Shown one piece after another: positions 24,335 through 39,909 of a stretch of 64,000 nt of DNA. The DNA comes from Pegea sp. RAD2-039 (Eukaryota; Chordata; Thaliacea; Salpida; Salpidae). The stretch spans positions 496,001 to 560,000 of the forward strand of contig JAQGEQ010000305.1 in NCBI GenBank assembly GCA_034620365.1. Direction: 5' to 3'. Below the pieces are notes generated by a model. The model saw only the letters and a list, made by a program, of their open reading frames with translations, was not told the origin of the DNA and made no database searches. A program made the translations under genes and the position numbers. Each line of letters starts with the position of its first letter. Position 1 is the stretch's first letter.

Positions 24335-26624
24335 CATTTTTCGTTACTTATGATGACAAAAGTATGACGTCATCGTTTATGTAAGGTTTTTTGCTTGATT
24401 AAAACTTAATATGAAACTCATCAAAATATTGATGCCAAATCGTCATGCTGTATAATCTGTTGCAAGTTGTGAGAAATTAAATTAAATATATTTATGGATA
24501 GCTTTTATGTTTTATTAAAACTTGACATGAAACCTTTAAGATTTATCCCTAAAATTAAACCAAGTTTTTAAACAGGACGAAAAATTTTCCATTCTGTTTT
24601 ACAAAACAATAAAGAATAATAGGAAAAATTTTCAATTTAACATTTTTCTGATGTAATCATAGCTGTAATGAAAAAACACATTTCATTTTCGAAAGAATAA
24701 AATTCATCAAAATCTAACATCTAACCAAATCTTACAGTGAAATATTTGAGTCTTCTGATGATTCTTCTTAAGAAGAAAAATCTTTCTTACAGATCAAATC
24801 TCTTGCAAACAAGGATTCTTTCACTTAATAAAGCTATCTGCAAATTAAAACCATTTAATATTTGCAAGTTCATAACATCTTCAGTAAATAACACTGCGAC
24901 AAGAAATATTCCATAAAAAACCCGAGTAGAAAAACCCTGTTAGTCTGTTTTATGACAATACTTCTTGCAGACGTAATCTTGTTGGATAAGAAAGACTTTG
25001 AATTGACAAGGGTTTCTATTTACAGTTTCAAAGGCTTTGGTGAAATCTACAAAGGCAACATAGACCCTTATTTTACTCATAATATTTTTGTTAGATTTGT
25101 TTAAGAGCTAACTCTATGTCAGTAGTGTTTAACCTCCTCTTGTGTCTGCAATGAGTTTCAAAAAAACAGACTTAGCTTTAGAAGACACAAGACTACTAAG
25201 CTAAATTCCTGCAAGTTTTTTCCTGTAGATTTATTTGAAATACAAAGTTCTTAACAACACAGTGAAACCGTTTTCAATCAATTTATCTGGTTGCTTTAGA
25301 TATTTAAATAAACTTATGAAAGAACTTTCTTCGCACGTTTGATTATTGCAGTGTCTTTATTCAAATTTATAGTTGTGTACTTGAAATTTTTCAATTTTAT
25401 TTCTGATTAAATAAGCCAGATTATTATCAACTAACACAAACTATTTAAGGACCACTTTAGGTTTCTTGTCGCCACAAAGCAGAAATTTAAAATATCTATA
25501 CATAAGTAGAGAATAAGGAAGAAGACGTTATCCTTAAGCTTGTTTAGCCTAAGTAAATGGGATTTTTTAGTTTGAAGCTTGCTAAATGCAAGTGTGATTT
25601 AATAAACCAATCTTCTGAAAGAAGTATTTCATCCTTTCAGGTTTTATGTAATCAACGTACTCTTGTTTAGTTTTTAACACATAAATCTTGTTTGACGAAT
25701 GCAGCGATGTTTCTACACAGTAGTAGCATCATCAGGCTTCTTTCCTGCAAAGAATTCTTCTTACCACAAATGTTTTCAGCTTTCACTACTAAATGACGTG
25801 AAGTGATATGGAGAAATTATCATGATAGACATCATTTGATGTTTTAGTTAGTGTGCAAGTATTTCGGAAATTCATTAGTAGAAAAAATTTAATGCTGCAA
25901 ATAACTGATTTATAAACAATTTTATATTGGTAAAAACTTTCTTTGGTTAAAAACATTTTCAACTTTTCGTTACTTGGATGCTACAAACTTTTCAAATTAA
26001 ATTAAATACATTTGTCGAAATTTCATGTTTTTTACTTATGAGTCTTTTAACATATAATTTTTTAGATTTAGATTTCGATTTGTTTGAAATACCAACATTT
26101 TAACAACATATTTACACTCGTTTCAATTCATTTATCTTATTGCTGTTCATATTGAAATTAACTTATGACACAAACTTGCATCACACTTCTTATGCAATTT
26201 CTTCAACTCTTTTAGATATACTTGAAATTCTGAAACTTTACTTTTGATTATACCAGAGATCATTTCTAACATTTACGACCAACTATTTAAACTTTAGCTA
26301 TCTCGTCACAAGAAATCAAAAATTTATCATGTTTAGACACAAATAGATAACGAGCAAACAAGTCGATTACTAACCTACCAAACAGCTCTGTAATTGATTC
26401 AAAAATTTATTTAGAGCTTGTTAAGTGCAAGTATGGTTTCATTTGATTAACTTTCTGGCGAAAAACTTTCATTCTTACAAGTTTAAATGTAATCGATTTC
26501 CTCCTAAAAGCATTTCCATCTACTAAACTCAGTAAAAAGATTTCTTCACTTTTTTTTGGAACAAAACTTTCTTTCAAATAGTGCTTCCCTGCTCTGTTTC
26601 GTATCGCTTGACCTTCTTAAGTAT

Positions 26625-26988
26625 ATCGATTGATTCAATCAATGGAAATCTTCTAATAAAAACTGAACCAGCGTCTTCTGAAACAAGTAATCGGGAGTCA
26701 TCAGTAGCTGATGAAAAAGGATTGCAAATAAAATAAAAAAAGTTTCACGAATCTCATGCAGGAGAAACTTTTCAATCACCTGGAAAAGAAATGGTCGCAA
26801 CATCTTTCCAAACACATGTTGCAGTATCTTCTGAGGCGCGCGTCGAAAGATTTGAGCATGAACCCGCTGCAGAAGGGTCTGGATCACCTGACACATGACC
26901 TGATTATCGACACTCTTTCTCAAATACTCCAAATGAAGAGAGGCATGACCTTTATCCACTTTCTGATTTACTTCCAATCATCTTGTAG
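26625..26988 (+). pseudogene. array B exon copy 3
   Basis: A TAA replaces the Trp codon of QIKWKK (AAATAAAATAAAAAAAG), and TGA stands at the second Trp. The rest of the exon fragment is well preserved. Confidence 0.75.
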
Positions 26989-29289
26989 CAATTCTATCGT
27001 TATCTATGATGAAATAAGTATGACGTCATCCTTTATGGATATTTTTTCTTGCTTGATTAAAACTTAATATGAAACTCATCAAAATATTGATGCCAAATCG
27101 TCATGCTGTATAATCTGTTGCAAGTTGTGAGAAATTGAATTAAATATATTTATGGATAGCTTTTATGTTTTATTAAAACTTGACATGAAACCTTTAAGAT
27201 TTATTCCTAAAATTAAACCAAGTTTTTAAACAAGACGAAAAATTGTCCATTCTGTTTTACAAAACAATAAAGAATAATAGGAAAAATTTTCAATCTAATA
27301 TTTCTCTGATGTAATCATAGCTGTAATGAAAAAACACATTTCATTTTCGAAAGAATAAAATTCATCAAAATCTAACATCTAACCAAAGCTTACAGTGAAA
27401 TATTTGAGTCTTTTGATGATTCCTTTTACGAAGAAAACTCTTTCTTACAGATCAAATCTTTTGCAAGCAAGAATTCTTTCACTTAATAAACTTACTTGCA
27501 AATTAAAAACATTTAATATTTGCAAGTTGATAACATCTTCAGTACATAACACTGCGACAAGAAATATTCCATAAAAAACCCGAGTAGAAAAAACCCTGTT
27601 AGTCTGTTTTATGACAATACTTCTTGCAGACGTAATCTTGTTGGATAAGAAAGACGTTGAATTGACAAGTTTTTCTATTTACAGTCTCAAAGGCTTTGGT
27701 GAAATCTACAAAGGCAACATAGACCCTTATTTTAATCATAATATTTTCGTTAGATTTGTTTAAAAGCAAACTCTATGTCAGAAGTGCTTAAGCTCCTCTT
27801 GTGTCTGCAATGAGTTTCAAGAAAACAGACTTAGCTTTAGAAGACACAAGACTACTTAGCTAAATTCGTGCAAGTTTTTTCCTGTAGATTTATTTGAAGT
27901 ACAAAGTTCTTAACAACACAGTGAAACCGTTTTCAATCAATTTATCTAGTTGCTTTAGATATTTAAATAAACTTATGACAGAACTTTCTTAGCACGTTTT
28001 ATTGCATGACCATTATTGTATTTATTCAAATTTATAGTTGTGTACTTGAAATTTTTCAATTTTATTTCTGATTAAATAAGCAAGAATTATTATCAACTAA
28101 CACAAACTATTTAAGGACCACTTTAGGTTTCTTGTCGCCACAAAGCAGAAATTTAAAATATTTATACATAAGTAGAGAATAAGGAAGAAGACGTTATCCT
28201 TAAGCTTGTTTAGCCTAAGTAAATGGGATTTTTTAGTTTGAAGCTTGCTAAGTGCAAGTGTGATTTAATAAACCAATCTTCTGAAAGAAGTATTTCATCC
28301 TTTCAGGTTTTATGTAATCAACGTACTCTTGTTTAGTTTTTAGCACATAAATCTTGTTTGAGGGATGCAGTGATGTTTGTACACAGTAGTAGCATCATCA
28401 GGCTTCTTTCTGTCAAAGAATTCTTCTTACCACAAATGTTCTCAGCTTTCACTACTAAATGACGTGAAGTGATATGGAGAAATAATCATGATAGACATCA
28501 TTTGATGTTTTAGTTAGTGTGCAAGTATTTCGGAAATTCATTAGTAGAAAAAATTAAATGCTGCAAATAACTGATTTATAAACAATTTTATATTGATAAA
28601 AACTTTGTTTGGTTAAAAACATTTTCAAATTTAAGTTACTTGGATGCTACAAACTTTTCAAATTAAATTAAATACATTTGTCGAAATTTCATGTTCTTTA
28701 CTTATGAGTCTTCTAACATATAATTTTTTAGATTTAGATTTCGATTTGTTTGAAATACCAACATTTTAACAACATATTTACACTCGTTTCAATTCATTTA
28801 TCTTATTGCTGTTCATATTGAAATTAACTTATGACACAAACTTGCATCACACTTCTTATGCAATTTCTTCAAATCTTTTAGATATACTTGAAATATTGCA
28901 ACTTTACTTTTGATTATACCAGAGATCATTTCTAACATTTACGACCAACTATTTGAACTTTAGCTATCTCGTCACAAGAAATCAGAAATTTATCATGTTT
29001 AAACACAAATAGATAACGAGCAAACAAGTCGATTACTAACCTACCAAAAGGCTCTCTAATTGATTCAAAAATTTATTCAGAGCTTGTTAAGTGCAAGTGT
29101 GGTTTCATTTGAATTACTTTCTGGCGAAAAACTTTCATTCTTACAAGTTTAAATGTAATTGATTTCCTCCTAAAAGCAACCCATCTACTAAACTCAGTAA
29201 AAAGATTTCTTCACTTTTTTTTGGAACAAAACTTTCTTTCAAATAATGCTTTCCTGCTCTGTTTCGTATCGCTTGACCTTTTTAAGTAT

Positions 29290-29659
29290 ATCGATTGATT
29301 CGATCAATGGAGATCTTCTAATAAAAACTGAACCAGCGTCTTCTGAAACAAGTAATCGGGAGTCATCAGTAGCTGATGAAAAAGGATTGCAAATAAAATA
29401 AAAAAAGTTTCAGGAATCTCATGCAGGAGAAACTTTTCAATCACCTGGAAAAGAAATGGTCGCAACATCTTTCCAAACACATGTTGCAGCATCTTCTGAG
29501 GCGAGCGTCGAAAGATTTGAACATGAATCCGCTGCAGAAGGGTCTGGATCACCTGGCACATGACCTGAATATCGGCACTCTTTCTCAAATACTCCAAATG
29601 AAGAGAGGCATGATATTTATCCACTTTCTGATTTTGCCTTTTTTCCTATCATCTTGTAG
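29290..29659 (+). pseudogene. array B exon copy 4
   Basis: Same early TAA as copy 3 and TGA at the second Trp. Almost the same sequence as the copy at 37256, which keeps TGG. Confidence 0.75.
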
Positions 29660-31943
29660 CATTTTTCGTTACTTATGATGACATAAATATGACGTCATCG
29701 TTTATGTAAGGTTTTTTGCTTGATCAAAACTTAATATGAAACTCATCAAAATTTTGATGCCAAATTGTCATGCTGTATAATCTGTTGCAAGTTGTGAAAA
29801 ATTGAATTAAATATATTTATGGAAAGCTTTTATGTTTTATTAAAACTTGACATAAAACTTTTAAGATTTATCCCTAAAATTAAACCAAGTTTTTAAACAA
29901 GACGAAAAATTTTCCATTCTATTTTACAAAACAATAAAAAGTAATAGGCAAATTTTCAATTTAATATTTTTCTGATGTATTCACAGCTGTAATGAAAAAA
30001 CACATTTCATTTTCAAAAGAATAAAATTCATCAAAATCTAACATCTAACCAAAGCTTACAGTGAAATATTTGAGTCTTCTGATGATTCTTCTTAAGAAGA
30101 AAAATCTTTCTTACAGATCAAATCTCTTGCAAACAAGGATTCTTTCACTTAATAAAGCTATCTGCAAATTAAAACCATTTAATATTTGCAAGTTGATAAC
30201 ATCTTCAGTAAATAACACTGCGACAAGAAATATTCCATAAAAAACCCGAGTAGAAAAACCCTGTTAGTCTGTTTTATGACAATAATTCTTGCAGACGTAA
30301 TCTTGTTGGATAAGAAAGACTTTGAATTGACAAGTTTTTCTATTTACAGTTTCAAAGGCTTTGGTGAAATCTACAAAGGCAACATAGACCCTTATTTTAC
30401 TCATAATATTTTTGTTAGATTTGTTTAAGAGCTAACTCTATGTCAGTAGTGTTTAACCTCCTCTTGTGTCTGCAATGAGTTTCAAAAAAACAGACTTAGC
30501 TTTAGAAGACACAAGACTACTAAGCTAAATTCCTGCAAGTTTTTTCCTGTAGATTTATTTGAAATACAAAGTTCTTAACAACACAGTGAAACCGTTTTCA
30601 ATCAATTTATCTGGTTGCTTTAGATATTTAAATAAACTTATGACAGAACTTTCTTCGCACGTCTTATTTTAGTGTCTTTATTCAAATTTATAGTTGTGTA
30701 CTTGAAATTTTTCAATTTTATTTCTGATTAAATAAGCAAGATTATTATCAACTAACACAAACTATTTAAGGACCACTTTAGGTTTCTTGTCGCCACAAAG
30801 CAGAAACTTAAAATATCTATACATAAGTAGAGAATAAGGAAGAAGACGTTATCCTTAAGCTTGTTTAGCCTAAGTAAATGGGATTTTTTAGTTTGAAGCT
30901 TGCTAAATGCAAGTGTGATTTAATAAACCAATCTTCTGGAAGAAGGATTTCATCCTTTCAGGTTTTATGTAATCAACGTACTCTTGTTTAGTTTTTAACA
31001 CATAAATCTTGTTTGACGAATGCAGCGATGTTTCTACACAGTAGTAGCATCATCAGGCTTCTTTCCTGCAAAGAATTCTTCTTACCACAAATGTTTTCAG
31101 CTTTCACTACTAAATGACGTGAAGTGATATGGAGAAATTATCATGATAGACATCATTTGATGTTTTAGTTAGTGTGCAAGTATTTCGGAAATTCATTAGT
31201 AGAAAAAATTTAATGCTGCAAATAACTGATTTATAAACAATTTTATATTGATAAAAACTTTGTTTGGTTAGAAATATTTTCAACTTTTCGTTACTTGGAT
31301 GCTACAAACTTTTCAAATTAAATTAAATACATTTGTCGAAATTTCATGTTTTTTACTTATGAGTCTTTTAACATATAATTTTTTAGATTTAGATTTCGAT
31401 TTGTTTGAAATACCAACATTTTAACAACATATTTACACTCGTTTCAATTCATTTATCTTATTGTTGTTCATATTGAAATTAATTTATGACACAAACTTGC
31501 ATGACACTTCTTATGCAATTTCTTCAAATCTTTTAGATATACTTGAAATTCTGAAACTCTACTTTTGATTATACCAGAGATCATTTCTAACATTTACGAC
31601 CTACTATTTGAACTTTAGTTATCTCGTCACAAGAAATCAGAAATTTATCATGTTTAGACACAAATAGATAACGAGCAAACAAGTCGATTACTAACCTACC
31701 AAAAGGCTCTCTAATTGATTCAAAAATTTATTCAGAGCTTGTTAAGTGCAAGTTGGTTTCATTTGAATTACTTTCTGGCGAAAAACTTTCATTCTTACAA
31801 GTTTAAATGTAATTGATTTCCTCCTAAAAGCAACCCATCTACTAAACTCAGTAAAAAGATTTCTTCACTTTTTTTTGGAACAAAACTTTCTTTCAAATAA
31901 TGCTTCCCTGCTCTGTTTCCTATCGCTTGACCTTTTTAAGTAT

Positions 31944-32306
31944 ATCGATTGATTCGATCAATGGAGATCTTCTAATAAAAACTGAACCAGCGTCTTCTGA
32001 AACAAGTAATCGGGAGTCATCAGTAGCTGATGAAGAAGATTGCAAATAAAATGGAAAAAGTCTCACGAATCTCATGCAGGAGAAGCTTTTCAATCACCTG
32101 GAAAAGAAATGGTCGCAACATCTTTCCAAACACATGTTGCCGTATCTTATGAGGCGAGCGTCGAAAAATTTGAACATGAACCCGCTGCAGAAGGGTCTGG
32201 ATCACCTGACACATGACCTGATTATCGACACTCTTTCTCAAATACTCCAAATGAAGAGATGCATGACCTTTTTCCACTTTCTGATTTACTTCCTATCATC
32301 TTGTAG
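31944..32306 (+). pseudogene. array B exon copy 5
   Basis: One G is missing in the ADEEGLQ-coding stretch (frameshift), with TGA at the Trp position. The middle shares the SYEAS variant with the copies at 21309 and 34600. Confidence 0.75.
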
Positions 32307-34599
32307 CAATTCTATCGTTATCTATGATGAAATAATTATGACGTCATCCTTTATGGATATTTTTTCTTGCATGATTAAAACTATTTATGAAATTCATCAA
32401 AAATGTTGATGTTAAATCGTCATGCCTTATAATCTGTTGCAAGTTGTGAGAAATTAAATTAAATATGTTTATGGATAGCTTTTATGTTTTATTAAAACTT
32501 GACATGAAACCTTTAAGATTTATCTCTAAAATTAAACCAAGTTTTTAAACAAGACGAAAAATTTTCCATTCGGTTTTACAAAACAATAAAGAATAATAGG
32601 AAAAATTTTCAATCTAATATTTCTCTGATGTAATCATAGCTGTAATGAAAAAACACATTTCATTTTCAAAAGAATAAAATTCATCAAAATCTAACATCTA
32701 ACCAGCACTTACAGTGAAATATTTGAGTCTTTTGATGATTCTTCTTACAAATAATAATCTTCCCTACAGATCAAATCGCTTGCAAACAAGGATTCTTTCA
32801 CTTAATAAAGCTATCTGCAAATTAAAACCATTTACATTTTGCGAGTTGATAACATCTCCAGTAAATAACACTGCGACAAGAAATATTCCATAAAAAACCC
32901 GAGTAGAAAAACCCTGTTAGTCTGTTTTATGACAATACTTCTTGTAGACGTAATCTTGTTGGATAAGAAAGACGTTGGATTGACAAGTTTTTCTATTTAC
33001 AGTTTCAAAGGCTTTGGTGAAATCTACAAAGGCAACATAGACCCTTATTTTACTCATAATATTTTTGTTAGATTTGTTTAAGAGCTAACTCTATGTCAGT
33101 AGTGTTTAACCTCCTCTTGTGTCTGCAATGAGTTTCAAGAAAACAGACTTAGCTTTAGAAGACACAAGACTACTTAGCTAAATTCCTGCAAGTTTTTTCC
33201 TGTAGATTTATTTGAAATACAAAGTTCTGAACAACACAGTGAAACTGTTTTCAATCAATTTATCTAGTTGCTTTAGATATTTAAATAAACTTATGACAGA
33301 ACTTTCTTTGCACGTCTTATTTTAGTGTCTTTATTCAAATTTATAGTTGTGTACTTGAAATTTTTCAATTTTATTTCTGATTAAATAAGCAAGAATTATT
33401 ATCAACTAACACAAACTATTTAAGGACCACTTTAGGTTTCTTGTCGCCACAAAGCAGAAATTTAAAATATCTATACATAAGTAGAGAATAAGGAAGAAGA
33501 CGTTATCCTTAAGCTTGTTTAGCCTAAGTAAATGGGATTTTTTAGTTTGAAGCTTGCTAAATGCAAGTGTGATTTAATAAACCAATCTTCTGAAAGAAGT
33601 ATTTCATCCTTTCAGGTTTTATGTAATCAACGTACTCTTGTTTAGTTTTTAGCACATAAGTCTTGTTTGAGGGATGCAGTGATGTTTGTACACAGTAGTA
33701 GCATCATCAGGCTTCTTTCTGTCAAAGAATTCTTCTTACCACAAATGTTCTCAGCTTTCACTACTAAATGACGTGAAGTGATATGGAGAAATAATCATGA
33801 TAGACATCATTTGATGTTTTAGTTAGTGTGCAAGTATTTCGGAAATTCATTAGTAGAAAAAATTTAATGCTGCAAATAACTGATTTATAAACAATTTTAT
33901 ATTGATAAAAACTTTGTTTGGTTAAAAACATTTTCAAATTTAAGTTACTTGGATGCTACAAAATTTTCAAATTAAATTAAATACATTTGTCGAAATTTCA
34001 TGTTTTTTACTTATGAGTCTTTTAACATATAATTTTTTAGATTTAGATTTCGATTTGTTTGAAATACCAACATTTTAACAACATATTTACACTCGTTTCA
34101 ATTCATTTATCTTATTGTTGTTCATATTGAAATTAATTTATGACACAAACTTGCATGACACTTCTTATGCAATTTCTTCAAATCTTTTAGATATACTTGA
34201 AATTCTGAAACTCTACTTTTGATTATACCAGAGATCATTTCTAACATTTACGACCTACTATTTGAACTTTAGTTATCTCGTCACAAGAAATCAGAAATTT
34301 ATCATGTTTAGACACAAATAGATAACGAGCAAACAAATCGATTACTCCCCTACCAAACAGCTCTCTAATTGATTCAAAAATTTATTTAGAGCTTGTTAAG
34401 TGCAAGTGTGGTTTCATTTGAATTACTTTCTGGCGAAAAATTTTCATTCTTACAAGTTTAAATGAAATCGATTTCCTCCTAAAAGTATTCCCATCTACTA
34501 AACTCAGTAAAAAGATTTCTTCACTTTGTTTTGGAACAAAACTTTCTTTCAAATAATGCTTCCCTGCTCTGTTTCGTATCGCTTGACCTTTTTAAGTAT

Positions 34600-34963
34600 A
34601 TCGATTGATTCGATCAATGGAGATCTTCTAATAAAAACTGAACCAGCGTCTTCTGAAACAAGTAATCGGGAGTCATCAGTAGCTAATGAAAAAGGATTGC
34701 AAATAAAATAAAAAAAGTCTCACGAATCTCATGCAGGAGAAACTTTTCAATCACCTGGAAAAGAAATGGTCGCAACATCTTTCCAAACACATGTTGCCGT
34801 ATCTTATGAGGCGAGCGTCGAAAAATTTGAACATGAACCCGCTGCAGAAGGGTCTGGATCACCTGACACATGACCTGATTATGGACACTCTTTCTCAAAT
34901 ACTCTAAATGAAGAGATGCATGACCTTTATCCACTTTCTGATTTACTTCCTATCATCTTGTAG
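34600..34963 (+). pseudogene. array B exon copy 6
   Basis: Early TAA as in copies 3 and 4 and TGA at the second Trp. It shares SYEASVEKF with its neighbours. Confidence 0.75.
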
Positions 34964-37255
34964 CAATTCTATCGTTATCTATGATGAAATAAGTATGACG
35001 TCATCCTTTATGGATATTTTTTCTTGCATGATTAAAACTATTTATGAAATTCATCAAAAATGTTGATGCCAAATCGTCATGCTGTATAATCTGTTGCAAG
35101 TTGTGAGAAATTAAATTAAATATATTTATGGATAGCTTTTATGTTTTATTAAAACTTGACATGAAACTTTTAAGATTTATCCCTAAAATTAAACCAAGTT
35201 TTTAAACAAGACGAAAAATTTTCCATTCTATTTTACAAAACAATAAAGAATAATAGGAAAAATTTTCAATCTAATATTTCTCTGATGTAATCATAGCTGT
35301 AATGAAAAAACACATTTCATTTTCGAAAGAATAAAATTCATCAAAATCAAACATCTAACCAGCACTTACAGTAAAATATTTGAGTCTTTTGATGATTCTT
35401 CTTACAAATAATAATCTTCCCTACAGATCAAATCTCTTGCAAACAAGGATTCTTTAACTTAATAAAGTTATCTGCAAATTAAAACCATTTAATATTTGCA
35501 AGTTGATAACATCTTCAGTACATAACACTGCGACAAGAAATATTCCATAAAAAACCCGAGTAGAAAAACGCTGTTAGTCTGTTTTATGACAATACTTCTT
35601 GCAGACGTAATCTTCTTGGATAAGAAAGACGTTGAATTGACAAGTTTTTCTATTTACAGTCTCAAAGGCTTTGGTGAAATCTACAAAGGCAACATAGACC
35701 CTTATTTTACTCATAATATTTTCGTTAGATTTGTTTAAGAGCTAACTCTATGTCAGTAGTGTTTAACCTCCTCTTGTGTCTGCAATGAGTTTCAAGAAAA
35801 CAGACTTAGCTTTAGAAGACACAAGACTACTTAGCTAAATTCGTGCAAGTTTTTTCCTGTAGATTTATTTGAAATACAAAGTTCTTAACAACACAGTGAA
35901 ACTGTTTTCAATCAATTTATCTAGTTGCTTTAGATATTTAAATAAACTTATGACAGAACTTTCTTAGCACGTTTTATTTTAGTGTCTTTATTCAAATTTA
36001 TAGTTGTGTACTTGAAATTTTTCAATTTTATTTCTGATTAAATAAGCAAGAATTATTATCAACTAACATAAACTATTTAAGGACCACTTTAGGTTTCTTG
36101 TCGCCACAAAGCAGAAATTTAAAATATCTATACATAAGTAGAGAATAAGGAAGAAGACGTTATCCTTAAGCTTGTTTAGCCTAAGTAAATGGGATTTTTT
36201 AGTTTGAAGCTTGCTAAATGCAAGTGTGATTTAATAAACCAATCTTCTGGAAGAAGGATTTCATCCTTTCAGGTTTTATGTAATCAACGTACTCTTGTTT
36301 AGTTTTTAACACATAAATCTTGTTTGAGGGATGCAGTGATGTTTGTACACAGTAGTAGCATCATCAGGCTTCTTTCCTGCAAAGAATTCTTCTTACCACA
36401 AATGTTCTCAGCTTTCACTACTAAATGACGTGAAGTGATATGGAGAAATAATCATGATAGACATCATTTGATGTTTTAGTTAGTGTGCAAGTATTTCGGA
36501 AATTCATTAGTAGAAAAAATTAAATGCTGCAAATAACTGATTTATAAACAATTTTATATTGATAAAAACTTTCTTTGGTTAAAAACATTTTCAAATTTTC
36601 GTTACTTGGATGCTACAGACTTTTCAAATTAAATTAAGTACATTTGTCGAAATTTCATGTTCTTTACTTATGAGTCTTTTAACATATAATTTTTTAGATT
36701 TAGATTTCGATTTGTTTGAAATACCAACATTTTAACAACATATTTACACTCGTTTCAATTCATTTATCTTATTGCTGTTCATATTGAAATTAACTTATGA
36801 CACAAACTTGCATCACACTTCTTATGCAATTTCTTCAAATCTTTTAGATATACTTGAAATATTGCAACTTTACTTTTGATTATACCAGAGATCATTTCTA
36901 ACATTTACGACCAACTATTTGAACTTTAGCTATCTCGTCACAAGAAATCAGAAATTTATCATGTTTAAACACAAATAGATAACGAGCAAACAAGTCGATT
37001 ACTAACCTACCAAAAGGCTCTCTAATTGATTCAAAAATTTATTCAGAGCTTGTTAAGTGCAAGTGTGGTTTCATTTGAATTACTTTCTGGCGAAAAACTT
37101 TCATTCTTACAAGTTTAAATGTAATTGATTTCCTCCTAAAAGCAACCCATCTACTAAACTCAGTAAAAAGATTTCTTCACTTTTTTTTGGAACAAAACTT
37201 TCTTTCAAATAATGCTTTCCTGCTCTGTTTCGTATCGCTTGACCTTTTTAAGTAT

Positions 37256-37625
37256 ATCGATTGATTCGATCAATGGAGATCTTCTAATAAAAACTGAACC
37301 AGCGTCTTCTGAAACAAGTAATCGGGAGTCATCAGTAGCTGATGAAAAAGGATTGCAAATAAAATAAAAAAAGTTTCACGAATCTCATGCAGGAGAAACT
37401 TTTCAATCACCTGGAAAAGAAATGGTCGCAACATCTTTCCAAACACATGTTGCAGCATCTTCTGAGGCGAGCGTCGAAAGATTTGAACATGAATCCGCTG
37501 CAGAAGGGTCTGGATCACCTGGCACATGGCCTGATTATCGGCACTCTTTCTCAAATACTCCAAATGAAGAGAGGCATGATATTTATCCACTTTCTGATTT
37601 TGCCTTTTTTCCTATCATCTTGTAG
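37256..37625 (+). pseudogene. array B exon copy 7, retains TGG
   Basis: Early TAA is present, but TGG is kept at the second Trp, so the frame is open from about 37422 to the final TAG at 37625. Confidence 0.75.
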
Positions 37626-39909
37626 CATTTTTCGTTACTTATGATGACATAAATATGACGTCATCGTTTATGTAAGGTTTTTTGCTTGATCAAAACTTAA
37701 TATGAAACTCATCAAAATTTTGATGCCAAATTGTCATGCTGTATAATCTGTTGCAAGTTGTGAAAAATTGAATTAAATATATTTATGGAAAGCTTTTATG
37801 TTTTATTAAAACTTGACATAAAACTTTTAAGATTTATCCCTAAAATTAAACCAAGTTTTTAAACAAGACGAAAAATTTTCCATTCTATTTTACAAAACAA
37901 TAAAAAGTAATAGGCAAATTTTCAATTTAATATTTTTCTGATGTATTCACAGCTGTAATGAAAAAACACATTTCATTTTCAAAAGAATAAAATTCATCAA
38001 AATCTAACATCTAACCAAAGCTTACAGTGAAATATTTGAGTCTTCTGATGATTCTTCTTAAGAAGAAAAATCTTTCTTACAGATCAAATCTCTTGCAAAC
38101 AAGGATTCTTTCACTTAATAAAGCTATCTGCAAATTAAAACCATTTAATTTTTGCGAGTTGATAACATCTCCAGTAAATAACACTGCGACAAGAAATATT
38201 CCATAAAAAACCCGAGTAGAAAAACCCTGTTAGTCTGTTTTATGACAATACTTCTTGTAGACGTAATCTTGTTGGATAAGAAAGACGTTGGATTGACAAG
38301 TTTTTCTATTTACAGTTTCAAAGGCTTTGGTGAAATCTACAAAGGCAACATAGACCCGTATTTTACTCATAATATTTTTGTTAGAATTGTTTAACAGCTA
38401 ACTCTATGTCAGTAGTGTTTAACCTCCTCTTGTTCTGCAATGAGTTTCAAGAAACCAGACTTAGCTTTAGAAGACACAAGACTACTTAGCTAAATTCGTG
38501 CAAGTTTTTTCCTGTAGATTTATTTGAATTACAAAGTTCTTAACAACACAGTGAAACTGTTTTCAATCAATTTATCTAGTTGCTTTAGATATTTAAATAA
38601 ACTTATGACAGAACTTTCTTCGCACGTCTTATTTTAGTGTCTTTATTCAAATTTATAGTTGTGTACTTGAAATTTTTCAATTTTATTTCTGATTAAATAA
38701 GCAAGATTATTATCAACTAACACAAACTATTTAAGGACCACTTTAGGTTTCTTGTCGCCACAAAGCAGAAACTTAAAATATCTATACATAAGTAGAGAAT
38801 AAGGAAGAAGACGTTATCCTTAAGCTTGTTTAGCCTAAGTAAATGGGATTTTTTAGTTTGAAGCTTGCTAAATGCAAGTGTGATTTAATAAACCAATCTT
38901 CTGAAAGAAGTATTTCATCCTTTCAGGTTTTATGTAATCAAGGTACTCTTGTTTAGTTTTTAACACATAAATCTTGTTTGAGGAATGCAGTGATGTTTGT
39001 ACACAGTAGTAGCATCATCAGGCTTCTTTCTGTCAAAGAATTCTTCTTACCACAAATGTTCTCAGCTTTCACTACTAAATGACGTGAAGTGATATGGAGA
39101 AATAATCATGATAGACATCATTTGATGTTTTAGTTAGTGTGCAAGTATTTCGGAAATTCATCAGTAGAAAAAATTAAATGCTGCAAATAACTGATTTATA
39201 AACAATTTTATATTGGTAAAAACTTTGTTTGGTTAAAAATATTTTCAACTTTTCGTTACTTGGATGCTACAAACTTTTCAAATTAAATTAAATACATTTG
39301 TCGAAATTTCATGTTCTTTACTTATGAGTCTTCTAACATATAATTTTTTAGATTTAGATTTCGATTTGTTTGAAATACCAACATTTTAACAACATATTTA
39401 CACTCGTTTCAATTCATTTATCTTATTGCTGTTTATATTGAAATTAACTTATGACACAAACTTGCATCACACTTCTTATGCAATTTCTTCAACTCTTTTA
39501 GATATACTTGAAATTTTGCAACTTTACTTTTGATTATACCAGAGATCATTTCTAACATTTACGACCAACTATTTAAACTTTAGCTATCTCGTCACAAGAA
39601 ATCAGAAATTTATCATGTTTAAACACAAATAGATAACGAGCAAACAAGTCGATTACTAACCTACCAAACAGCTCTGTAATTGATTCAAAAATTTATTTAG
39701 AGCTTGTTAAGTGCAAGTATGGTTTCATTTGATTAACTTTCTGGCGAAAAACTTTCATTCTTACAAGTTTAAATGTAATCGATTTCCTCCTAAAAGCATT
39801 TCCATCTACTAAACTCAGTAAAAAGATTTCTTCACTTTTTTTTGGAACAAAACTTTCTTTCAAATAGTGCTTCCCTGCTCTGTTTCGTATCGCTTGACCT
39901 TCTTAAGTA

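Noticed and set aside
26639-26977. Minus-strand open frames of 70-145 codons across the exon copies
   Set aside because: They recur because the units are copies. The homolog at 5.3-5.7 kb conserves the plus-sense frame SETxNQxSS, not this one.
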